This document shows positions 10,871-21,490 of a DNA stretch of 64,000 bases, piece after piece. The DNA is from Montifringilla adamsi (Eukaryota > Chordata > Aves > Passeriformes > Passeridae). The translations under genes were made by a program, and so were the position numbers. Location of the stretch: NCBI GenBank assembly GCA_017590115.1, contig JAGGNK010006437.1:587659-651658 (forward strand). Reading direction: 5' to 3'. How positions within the stretch are numbered: position 1 is the stretch's first letter; the number at the start of each line of letters is the position of its first letter. The notes beneath the pieces are model-generated. The model made no database searches. It saw nothing but the letters and a program-made list of their open reading frames with translations, and was not told the DNA's origin.

Positions 10871-13800
10871 GATATATATCCAATTTTAAAACAAATCAGC
10901 ACAAAATGCACACATCAGGACACTTCCCCTACAGAAATACACAGAGACATTTACAACTTGAACCAAAATTGCAGAAAATATGTATATTCACTTAACCTGT
11001 TCCATGTCATAGCCCGAGCAGTGACACCTGTGAGCCAAACTTACACGAACTTGCCTTTTAATAGTCTGACTCTATATCCTACTTATCTGTACACAGCAAT
11101 AGTTTAGGTACCTTGGCAGAAAAAGTTGCAGTTCACTATCAACAACATGCCTTTAGTAAAGCTTTATTTCAAAATGAACAAGGTGTAAAATTAAGAGCTC
11201 TGTTAGAAGACATCACTCCAGGTGATTACCTCCATAAATTCCTTTTTTAACAACATATTTCATTCCACCCAAAGACAGGACTAAGATAAAATATCCTACA
11301 AAAATGCCTCACTAGTATTTTACACTTTATGAATTGTCAGACTGATGTAATGTAAAATCAGAAACACATTGTAGGTATGTGACAATCCAGTGGGATGGAA
11401 AGTCTGCAGAGGAAGCACTGGGAAAAAAATTAGAGAAAATTACAGGAAATGTAAAATTTAATTGTGCTACAAGTAATTTTTACTGTTGCCCCAGACCTAT
11501 TTCTCTTCAATCCTCTAAAATTAAAAGTATTTCTATTATTGAAAATAACTTGCCATTCCACATAGCTCATTGCTGCTGGCTGAAAACCAGTATGAGACCA
11601 CATATCTGAGCTCTTGTGAAGTTAGAGCACTGACAGCAGACAGCCAGGAATCTGCTGCCTCTCTCCACTGGTGACTCCTCACGGACCAAGGGCATTACAT
11701 CCCAGCAAAACCAGATGTACAAGGCTCTCCAGACACTTTTCACCAGGGGCTGTGATGGGGACATCTCAGGGTATTGGCAAAGCACCACCTGCATATTCTG
11801 GGAGATAGCTCCAGCTCATGCACAGCATTCCCCTCTTTAAAGTCTGCAAGGCCAAGGTTACTGGAATCCAGGCCATTAAATTTCTCCATAACTCACTCCT
11901 CCACATTCCTACTCTGCTGCACCCAGCAAGTATCGGGTAAAGTAAAATATCTGTCCTCCACATTTAGGAAGCATAATCTTCATGTCAGTAAACTGAAGGA
12001 TTTCCTGAAATATTATAACATTTTTATTCTTATGGCAGAGTTAAACATACTCCTGCACAAATACCCTGAAATAAAAGTTCATATAGCCTTCATTCTAAAA
12101 AAAAAATAAAACCTAAGTAGATTAGGTTTAAGAAAATTTAAAGGGTTCATTTTGTCCTTGGAAAAAAATTATCAGTCTGTTACTAAATAACATTTAAAAA
12201 TCCTTTTTTTTAGGGTTTTCTTCCTGACATATAATATTACATTAACTAAAATAGATACTTTAATATGAGAAGATTCTAACAAAACTTTAGTAAATTTGCG
12301 AAAAAAGCATGGCTACAAATGTTACCAAAAAATCTCTGGACTTAAAATTGTCATGAGTTTTAAATGAAGCTCGGAAAAATGGTTCATCTGTCTAATGTAC
12401 TTACAGATGCAGAAAACAGCCTTTATAGCCATACAGCTTATCGAAGCAATTTGCAAATCCTTATTTGTATTTTTGAAAAGTCAAATGAGAATCAAACCTC
12501 AAATTTGTTTTATAATGTAACTGTAGCTCTACACATGGCAATCTGCATTATATCATGAAGAAAGTACATCTTATTTCTCTAATTGACTCCTGATCTAATC
12601 TGGCACCAGTTTCAACATTCTGTTTAGATATCATGTGTAAGAGTTCACTTTTTTATTTTGTAGACCTGCTTTCAATCCAGAAGTAATATTTATGGAGAAC
12701 TTCAATAAACACTGAAACATATTCACAACTCTAACTTACTGTTTTCTTGCATTGGATTTTTTTCCTCCCATATGACTCAAAACCAGACACTTTACATGTG
12801 TTTAAATCAAGGCTAGGTCTTTTTTTTTAGCTTTTGTGACATACAACAAACAAATATTTATTGTATGTCCAGACACCAAAACAAGCTTGGTTCCCTTCTG
12901 AAAAAAAAAATAAAAATTTAGAATCTTCTAGAAGTTACCTGCAGTGCATGGCTTTAATCCACAAGCTTACTTAAACACAGCTTTCCCTGAAATTGCAAGT
13001 ATCTGGATCAAAGAGAAATTCCAAAGTCTTCATATGAACTTCAAAGCCTTTGTACTTCTTACCCTTAGTGGAGGAAACAGTGATGACCCACTAATCCTTA
13101 CCTTTAAGGTCTGGAAATGAGCAAAACATCTTGATTTCATTAAAGAACAGCATGAAAGTGGGAAGACAGTGTAGGAGTAGGAAAACAGTGTGGAAGTAGG
13201 AAAACAGCAGTGAATACTAGCTGAAAGCCTGAGTTTTGCTAGGAAAAGAACATTCTATAATTTCTTTTCTTTCAGATTCCTTTTTTCTACTTGGAAAGAG
13301 AAGAGAACTGAACTTATACTCCTGTATGTAGTAATGGTTGAGAAGCAATTGCAGCACAACACTGGGAGTGAACAGCATTCCCAGCTACAAGCACTAAATA
13401 TAGGAATGAATCATGGAGAGAAGTCTACTGAAATGGTTTGTATAAATAAAGTGACATTATTATATGCCTGCTCTGCTTCCAGAAATCCCTTCTCACTTTC
13501 CCAGGGTCAGCTGTCTTGAGCAGCAGATCTTTTAGCTCTGCAAACCTCCTTAATTCCTTCATATCTTTATTTGTTTCCTCTCTTGTTGGGACCTGGCATT
13601 TTTATAACCTTATCATTATTTCATATTTTCATAATAAAGAAATAGGATTTTGAGTTTCCAGTATTCCTTTCACTTTTATAAAGCAGTTTTTACTCCACCT
13701 TCAAATTAATATTTAGGGAACTTCATTTCAGTGCAGTGAATTGCTTACCTGCTGGCTGAATAAGAACCTCAGGCTCCTAACTTTCCTGTTCCATCTGTAA

Positions 13801-14834
13801 GGATTTCAGATGGTGAAATAGGCTAAAATTTATGTAATTACAACTTTCTGTTCCTGTTCCTCAGCAGCATCAGTATCCAAATGCTGCTAAAGACATGCAT
13901 GATATTCAATTAGGGTCTTCATATCAGCACAAGAATTAAAATACCAATAGGCATAAATGTTAAAAAACATCCCTTTTACATTCCAACATAAAAAGTATTT
14001 CTTAGTATTACTTATTGTGAAGGAAATACATGGGGCTGAAGAAATGAGAGTGTTCCTAAGGAGCTAAATACAGCAAGGACTGCAAGTATTAAAGCACAGT
14101 TTTCACTACTTGTTATGTCAAATTTAGAACTTCTTGTATACTTCTTAACATTAATAAGAAGCTATAATTCTTACTCTTTTTAAGATATCAAATTGCTATT
14201 TTTTATTTAACTAACACTATTCTGATCTTCATTCCCATTCTTTATGCTGTAGAGCTTCAAGAGAGAATTATATTGAAAAAGCTTTTCTAAAGCTCTCATA
14301 TTCACTTCCTCTTGTCATTTAAATATCAATATCAGATTGTATTTCCATCTTTCTGTGTGGACTTCTGCTGAAAAATCAGGGGTAAAATATGAAGTGTAAG
14401 TGAATAGTGATCTAATTAAAAACTTTCATTTAGTGTTTTCTTGACTTATTTTGCTTCAAATGTCTTCATATCTTGTAGTCATTGATTTTGTATCACTATA
14501 TGACAGAACAAATACAGAATAAGAGATTTGGTCTGTAGTTCACAATGCTTACTGAAACTGTCTGCACGATATTCTCCTAAATCTCAACTCTACACCATTT
14601 CATGCTATTATTAGAATGGTTGTAAGATGACAGTGATTGTTATGAAAGACACTCTTATTTCTCTACACCAGTGATACCTAACAATCCAAGTATGAAAGCA
14701 GAAAAAAATACTGATTTTTGAACTTGACATTTTGACTTGCCACTCTCAGAACAAAAAGTAGAATATTTCTGAAGCTCAGTGACATTTCTTTTCATCTTGA
14801 ATAATCAGGCCTTTCCATTTTTCACAGAACTTGT
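10871..14834. other. Unique DNA, no gene seen
   Basis: Largely AT-rich. 11,570-11,960 is richer in GC and has overlapping 65-111 codon open frames on both strands, but I recognise no protein family in any of them. The rest shows only short A and T runs (for example 12,100-12,109 and 12,900-12,910). Confidence 0.55.
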
Positions 14835-15546
14835 GAAATCCCAGCTCAGGCTGGGTGGAGAATAAATTGACAGAACCCTTAAGGAGAAGCCTTGAAAGTG
14901 TTTGTAGATGAGAACATCAATGTGACCCTGAAGTGAGCTTTTGCAGCCCAGAGAGCCAGCTGTGTGCTGGCCTGCATCCAAAGCCCTGTGGGCAGCAGGG
15001 GAGGGAGGGAATTCTGATTCTTTGTCCTGCTCGGCTGAGGCCCCACCTGCAGGGCTGCATCCAGCTCTGGGGTCCCAGCACAGGGAGGACATGGACCCTT
15101 TTGAGCCAGTTCAGAAGAGACCACGAAGATGATCAGTGGACTGCAGCATCTCTCCTCTGAAGACATTGTAAGAGAGTTGGAGTTTTCCAACCTGGAGAAG
15201 AGAATGCTCCAGGGAGAACTCATAATACATAAAGGGTGTCTGTGACTGGAGGGACTTTATTGCAAGGACACATAGTGAGAGAACAAAGGAAAGTGGCTTC
15301 AAAGTGGAAAGAGATTAGGTTTAGATTAGATATTAGGAATAAGTTCTTTACAATGAGGGTAGTGAGGCCCCAGCAGAGGCTGCCCAGAGAAGCTCTGACC
15401 AATCCATTCTTGAAGGTGTTCAAAGCCAGGTGGACAAGGTTGGACCAATCTTTTCTAGTGGGAGGTGTCCCTGACCATGGCAGTGGGTTGGAGCTAAATT
15501 ATTTTAAATTCCCATCCAACCCAAATAATTCTATAATTCTGTGATA
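14835..15546 (+). mobile_element. CR1 LINE 3' end, sense
   Basis: 5'-truncated CR1 covering the last part of ORF2 and the 3' end. Recognisable blocks are 'cagctcaggctgggtggagaa', 'gcttttgcagcccagagagcc', 'ggggtcccagcac', 'gagaagagaatgctcc', 'gaggctgcccagagaagctctg' and the tail 'aattctataattctgtgat'. Frames are broken by indels, so it cannot encode a product. Confidence 0.88.
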
Positions 15547-15843
15547 GTTTCATAGATAGTAAAATGGCTTGATTTTATTCTGGTTGGAGGGGGGCCACAC
15601 CATGAAAACAGGAAGAACAGACAATCTTTACCTGCTGAAAGTAGTGACAATTCTACATTAATTATAAACAAAGCAGATTGGAATTTTGAAGTATGATAAA
15701 TCTTGGCCCTATGTTGTTCAAGCACAATGAAATCTCTTTGAAAAAGTTCCAATCATTCTTTTTTTCTTTTTTTTTTTTCTTTTTTCCTTTACGTGTTCTT
15801 TCCTCTCAATGCCCTCAGGCCCAACCATTGGGTATCAAAATCT
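15547..15843. other. Spacer with T-rich tract
   Basis: Between the CR1 end and the next LTR. It contains a T-rich tract at 15,757-15,790; otherwise nothing is recognised. Confidence 0.6.
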
Positions 15844-16613
15844 TGTCTTGTTTTGAAAGACAGGTATCTCCCAAGCAAGATGGGAACATCTCTTGGAATG
15901 AAAAACATTTCCCCCACCCCTCCGAATTTTGTAGCTTTGAAATTAAGGGGTTTTCAGGCAAAGATACAGGAAAAGGAATAACAGTTTTTTACTAGTATGC
16001 ACAATGAGGCAAACAAATGACAACAACGGTAGCAACAAGAAAACCAGAGACCCAATAGCAGCTTCCTCTTGGCTGTTGAGTGCTTTCCCCTTCGGTGCAG
16101 TTCCCCTCACAGCCAGCAGGGGCGCTGCTAGCTCCCAGCAGGGCAGGGCAGGTGCGGGGATTCCCTCGCGGCTGCAGGGGCGCTGTGGTGTGGGCTCGGC
16201 CGCTGTGGTAATGGCGGCGCCGCCCATGGCAGCAGAAAGTGATGGAAAAGGGCTTCCTTTACAAACATGTGCTGGCACTGCTCTGCGTAGTGACATGAGC
16301 TGTAGCAGGGACTTTGGAAGCAGCAAGCTGAAACGGCAGAGGCGAGCAGAAATCCCAGAGTAATAAATAAGATTATCAGAGCCTCCACAGCTGTAGCAGG
16401 GGGTTCAGGGCATCCCAGCAGACTGGGGAGTGCATGCTACAGTGCAGCTGAAAACTTTGGAGCAGTAGCAGAGGCACGGCAGGGCTGGGCAGCAGTAGCC
16501 CAGCCCCCGAATGTGGCAGGGAGAGGCTCCCTAGGACAAGAAAAGCGCTTGGTGTCCTGGGGTTTCCCCTGAGGCACCCCAGATGGTGAAAGTCCTTTTT
16601 TTAGTGAGGTAGG

Positions 16614-16642
16614 ATGTTAATAAGGTCCTGATTCAGTGTGTG
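16614..16642 (+). repeat. 29-bp direct repeat, left copy
   Basis: Identical over 29 bp to 18,019-18,047; starts 'atgttaataagg', ends 'cagtgtgtg'. It borders the insert at 16,643-18,018. Confidence 0.95.
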
Positions 16643-18018
16643 TGGCTTGGTATATGCAATCAAGCAGAAAACTAGTGGAAGAGAAGTTTTATGCTTCCCT
16701 GTCAGATCCCTACCAGTGTAAACAATAACTTCTATGCAAAGTATTTCCTTGTTCACTTTTAAGTAGGGAAAAATATCAAGCCAAAATAGCAAAATAAAAT
16801 GTTGTATCATTAAATATTTGAACAGCTTTTCTTCTGTCTTTTCCTACCAGAAAAATATTTTTCCTGACTCAAGCAAAGTAAAATAAATTAACTCTCAGAA
16901 AAACCTAGGGATTTCCGATTAAATGTCCCCAAGTATTATAAGATATAGACTGCAAAGGGTTGAAAATACCTACATGTAGTGTATATTTTATGTTTCCAGT
17001 CCATGGACCAGAATTAACATAATATCTGAGCTAGTATTTTAACTGGGAATTTAAATAAATAACAGATTAGACCCCATGTGCTTTCAGCATATTGAACTGG
17101 TTGCAAACAGCAACAGCACATTTCCAAAAGCATTGAAGAAGTATTATCGAACACTAAAGGATTTTCTTTGCATTTTAATCATATGAATATAAAATTTCCA
17201 TGGCTTTGTTCCATTTTAAATGTTATGTTTGAGATGAAACACCAAACTATGGAGGGTTTAATGTAAGAAAATCCTTCTCTAACTTTATAATGCTACATTA
17301 AAGTAAACTATTTACATTTTGTATGACTTTTCTTCTATTTAAAAATAAATTCTTTTTATTGTTGGTTATTTTCATTTGCAATTTTTTCAGATACTATTCA
17401 TTGTTGTTAAAAGTTTCATAATTTACTGAAATGAACTAAGCTACTTCTTGATCTTGCTTAGATTAAAAAATTTATTTTCTGTTATTCTGCTCATGCCTTG
17501 CTCCTCAGAGTCTTTTTGTCACCATTCATTTCTTTTTTTTTACACAGAATCATAGAAAAAGTGTTTGAAGAAATTAAATATCTATATTTACAGCTTGTGA
17601 AGAAAATTTGGGTGATGGCTTGTGGGGTTTTTTACCTGGTAAACATAACTTGTCTATGAGAAAATGAAGTTCATTGTCCATGTTCATATAATTCAGGTTA
17701 AGATTTCCACCCGATGAACTTCCATGTGGCTTTCTTTCATCAGCTATTTAACATTGTCTCTAATTTATAATGTACTCTTTCACCAAGGAAAGAAATAAAT
17801 ACAAAGTAATTTATAGATTAAGATGCAGATAACATATTTAAACTTCTAAAAAGACTCTAGAATCAGTTCCAAGCTTTTTCATGTTGTCGCATTCCACTGT
17901 GGGAAACTGCAAGTAGCTCTTTTAATAATAGATGGCCAGGAACAAAAGTAAGCCAAACAAGGCAAACATTATACATGAAAACAAACAAACAAACAAAACA
18001 AAACAAAACAAACCCAAA
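16643..18018. other. 1,376-bp insert inside the LTR, A-rich right end
   Basis: AT-rich sequence with no coding frame and no LTR or CR1 features except a 14-bp CR1-tail-like string near 17,546. It sits between 29-bp direct repeats and ends in an A-rich (AAAC/AAAAC)n run (17,978-18,018). That arrangement resembles a retroposed sequence with its target duplication. Its first 19 bp recur exactly at 25,655-25,673, at a junction of the large duplication. The source is unknown. Confidence 0.6.
17978..18018. repeat. (AAAC)n/(AAAAC)n A-rich run
   Basis: A C-interrupted A-rich run at the right end of the insert, immediately before the second copy of the 29-bp repeat. Confidence 0.9.
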
Positions 18019-18047
18019 ATGTTAATAAGGTCCTGATTCAGTGTGTG
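18019..18047 (+). repeat. 29-bp direct repeat, right copy
   Basis: Second exact copy, 1,405 bp downstream of the first. It continues into LTR sequence 'gtctgacaagcaaaggctcacc', paralogous to 30,745-30,775. Confidence 0.95.
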
Positions 18048-18428
18048 GTCTGACAAGCAAAGGCTCACCCCAGCAGAAGGAGCGGGACAGGGCTGGGCTC
18101 CGGCAGCAGCAGCGAATTTCCCCCCTTCTCCCCTCGTAAACACCAGCTCCAGCTCAACCATCCTCTGAAGCAAGAGAGGGAGAGCAAGGAGCTGCACCTA
18201 GCCCCTTCCCCCAGCCCAAATTGCTCCGTATCTCTACCCCTCCCAGAGAAAATCCTCCCAGATAATTCTCCTAGGTAATCCTCCCAGACAGTAGCCAGCT
18301 GTACCCTTCCCTGAGCTGTGGGAACTTCTTTTGTCAGTCTTAAATATGGTCGTTTTTGTCTCTTAGCAATATATAGAAGAAAATTCCTTGAGAGAAAGAA
18401 ACAAAAGGAAAAATCTTAAAACCTAACA

Positions 18429-19466
18429 CTCTTGAACAAGGAACTGAAAAGGCCTGAAGATGTGCTCTAGACATAAAGTGGCAAAGCTGTTGGAAGCTCC
18501 TCCCTAAATTTTATACCTAGTGATGTTCTCTTCACAGTTACAGGAATTTTTAAAATAACTGCATGTAATATATCTCCCCTTCCTCCTGTGTTTCATGACA
18601 TAGTCATGCAATGGTTTGATTTACTCAGGACTGTATTTTAAAGTTTTAAAATTTTAAATTTTAAATCCTCTCCCTGAGAGGATAAGACCTTTGTTTCTTT
18701 AAGGTTTTCTAGTATTTCTGGGACACAAACATCCTGAATAAACCTTGACCACCTATTTAAGAATTTTACATGCAGATATGAAAATCTAGTTGCTATAACA
18801 TCTGTAGATTTAGTGCCAGAACCCTGTCTGGTTTCCAGTAGTGTGCCAGCCTTGATGAAACAGTCCGACATGAGTGATGAACATTTCTAGTCAATGGCTG
18901 AACATTTCTGCAAGATTTCTCCAGTACCATGTTTTAGTGATTCAGACTATGAATATTATGATATTCCATCATTACATTTATGTAGGAAACCTTATAAAAA
19001 CCAGCAGCTCAGTTTCAGTATTTTAATATGTGTGATCAATGGCATTCAGTGTTCCATGAGCATACTTTGTTATATTTACAGTCTTTTAGACCTTTGCAAA
19101 GCATTTTTCCCTACTTAAAGCGGGAAAAAGAAGTTACTTTATAAAAGCATAAGAAGCGTCACTTTTTATAGACAGCCAGGGAAGAGAAAAATGAATTAAC
19201 AAATAATGTCATTCGTTTTCAGGCTATGTTACAATACCTTCTGTATACATTTTCAAAATGTTCACCCCTCTAGTGATTTTTCAATGTTGCTACAGCTAAA
19301 CAAGGGCTTTGGAGATATTTTGGCAGCAACTGATTTGCAACTAACAGAACTAGGAAGTATTTTGCAAGACTTTTCCAAATATTAATATGAAAATATTTTA
19401 CTTACTGTTATAAATGAAAAAATAAAAATAGCCAATTTTAATAAAAATAAAATTATAAAAATTTAT
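18429..19466. other. Unique AT-rich DNA
   Basis: No repeat or gene is recognised. The open frames of 74-77 codons here are unsupported. Confidence 0.6.
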
Positions 19467-19760
19467 TTCGCAACCGTAATACAGTTTCGACATCCACCAA
19501 CCAAATCGGACAGTGTACCACCCTCGGGAGGTGATGCGGGTGAACGTGGGAAATGGCCTCACTAGCACCAAATCCACCCTGTCCACCCTGGCTGCTTAAG
19601 AGGGTTAGAAAAGACAGAGCAAGAAGACAAAAGTGGGAAAGGAATGGAGAAGGGAGAGAGAGAGGAGACAGAGAGAAAAAGAGGGTGTTACCACTGGAGG
19701 TCGGACCTCAGGAGAAGCAGAGCAGAACTCTAAATCCACCAGTTTTCTCTGCAGTGAGGA
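19467..19760 (-). mobile_element. Possible retroviral LTR remnant
   Basis: GC- and CpG-richer than its surroundings ('gcaaccgtaatac', 'ccaaatcggacagtgtacc', 'gaacgtggg'), with a minus-strand AATAAA at 19,467-19,472 and a GAGA-rich stretch at 19,640-19,685. I do not recognise the family, so the call rests on composition and position. A 22-bp part (19,567-19,588) recurs exactly at 23,992-24,013. Confidence 0.3.
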
Positions 19761-19966
19761 AGTTTAAAATCAAACAGTATTCATTTTATTCTTCAACGCT
19801 CTGCAGGCACATAATGTGTTAAATAAACAGTTTTTTTCACTTTCTTCCAAGAAATTCCATTCATTTAGTGGGGAGATGGTGTGCCAAAACCTCTCTCCTT
19901 TAGAGGAGACATTCTTTTCAGGATATTTCCTCCTAACTTGTCTCAAACTGAGACACAGGGTTAAGA

Positions 19967-19971
19967 CAAAT
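19967..19971. repeat. Target site duplication CAAAT (left)
   Basis: CAAAT immediately left of the LTR start at 19,972; repeated at 21,510-21,514. Five bp is the ERVL class length. Confidence 0.85.
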
Positions 19972-20241
19972 TGTTTTTGTTTGATAAGACAGGTGTCTGC
20001 TAAGGAAGGCAGGACCCTCCCCTGAACTGGAAAATATAAACCCCCTCCCTCCGAATTGTTATAAATTTGAAATTAAGGGGGGCTCTCAGGCAAAGATAAG
20101 GAAGCAGGAATAACAGTTCTTTATTAGGGAGGAAAATAAAAATAAAATAAACAATGCAGTAATACAAAACAACACAGATAGAGTCAGAATACAACCTGAC
20201 ACCCTGTTGGTCAGGGTGCTGGTGGCAGTCCAACTGGAATG

Positions 20242-21114
20242 TGTCATGATCTGCTAGTACAAGCTGGGGTCAGGGGTTGTGATGGTTCATTAACTGATCT
20301 CTGAGTGCAAAATACAACACAGAGGGGATTTCAGTATTAACAAAAACAAATGCCCAGAGCAAATGCAATTGAAGGATTAGAAAGGAGATAAAGGTGAGAG
20401 AAAGAGAGGGAAAGAGGGAGGGGACTATAGCTACAACGAAAAGACAAAATCCTCATGGTCCAGCCAATAGATCTGTCTTGTCATGTTGGGGAGAATCTCA
20501 AAGTTTTTGGTTAACTCAGGGGTCTTTTATAGTCCTCCCCCGGGAGGGGAACAGGTAAAAGACAATGGAGAATAAATCTATTGAAAACGAGTATAGATAG
20601 TCCAGTTCTGAAACAGGACAGATCAATTTCAGCAGTGAGCAGGACCCATTGTTTCAGGACTGGTTTCTATGAGAAACCAGTCTTGGTCCAGTGAACACAC
20701 CTGCAGGCAACACTTGGCAGACACCCTGCTTCAGTCAGGCCAGTGCCCGTGTTAGAATTTTAAGGGTCTCAGTGTCAGTCCTTGGGAGGGGGCTTCAATC
20801 TCTTTCCTTGACAGTGGTTGTGAGGCAGATGAGGGATCTTCCATGGGGGGTTCACCGGAGTTACCTCAGAAAGTTAGTCTTTCTCTAAAGCAGGTGGTTC
20901 CTGGCCAAGAGGTGAAGAAATTAATGGGCTATTGTGATGAGCAGGGATTGTGAAGCAGGTGTTAGACCGTGATGGCACAACAAGCACACCTGCAAACAAT
21001 CACTTGGCGAGCAGCCACCTCAACCAGAACTCCAGCCAGGGTCTTCAGGGTCTTAGTCTCTGTCCTTGTGACAGTCATGAGGCAAATGAGGGAAACTTCG
21101 GACTGTCTCTTACA
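20242..21114 (-). mobile_element. LTR nested within the outer LTR
   Basis: 873 bp, minus strand: starts TGTAAGAGACAG at 21,114 and ends AGATCATGACA at 20,242. It has TG...CA ends and a TATAAAA at 20,525-20,531. It interrupts the outer LTR between 'ctgcagccacaattc' and 'cattccagttgg' (minus strand), blocks that are close together in the intact copy at 10,590-10,620. Flanking pentamers GAATG (20,237-20,241) and GAATT (21,115-21,119) differ by one base, a decayed target duplication. Internal open frames are LTR sequence. Confidence 0.82.
20525..20531 (-). promoter_or_regulatory. TATA box of nested LTR
   Basis: TATAAAA on the minus strand in a GC-rich setting ('cgggggaggac' just upstream). It is a typical LTR core promoter. 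Confidence 0.6.
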
Positions 21115-21490
21115 GAATTGTGGCTGCAGTCCTCCTGGAGTGGCAGATGTGGTTCTGTTGGAGCAGGGATCCTGTAGAAGGGTGTAATCTTCCTCTGAAG
21201 ATCCAGTGGAAGAGGCAGCTGCTCCTCTGGGAATCCAGTGGAAAGGCTGTGCTGGTGTCCCAAAAATCTCAGATTATATCCAGTTAGGAATGCTTGGTTC
21301 CTCCCTCTGGGCAGAGCATCTCACAATGGGATGCTGTAATTTTTATCAGCCATGCAGTGACATTCAATGGCCCATTAACAGCAGGTATCTCCCTGGAGGG
21401 AGGATTGGTTTGTGGAAGAGATAAAGAAAACTGCCCAATTAACAGAAGATAACTGCCCCACCTCTAACAGATGGCAAATAGAATACACAT

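Larger units (their letters stand above)
15844..18428 (-). mobile_element. ERVL-type LTR, minus strand, split by a 1.4 kb insertion
   Basis: Two blocks (15,844-16,642 and 18,019-18,428) form one minus-strand LTR of about 1,180 bp. Its start, at 18,428 leftwards, is TGTTAGG followed by 'attttt ccttttgtttctttctctc'. Its end at 15,844 is 'ctgtctttcaaaacaagaca', the family end also seen at 46,746. The middle holds the 'cagcaggggcgctg' block shared with 46,380-46,480. The U3 block at 18,048-18,428 is paralogous to 30,739-31,102, and 16,550-16,613 resembles 30,145-30,217. This shows that the two blocks were once contiguous. The ORFs of 86-127 codons within it are LTR sequence, not genes. No target duplication was found at the outer ends. 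Confidence 0.72.

Noticed and set aside
11567..12109. Cluster of open frames on both strands
   Set aside because: No family match, no splice pattern, and both strands are open to a similar degree, as expected from composition.
15943..16388. Overlapping 86-127 codon frames on both strands
   Set aside because: They lie in the GC-rich middle of an ERVL LTR and share sequence with 46,140-46,480, where the frames differ. LTRs of this kind do not code.
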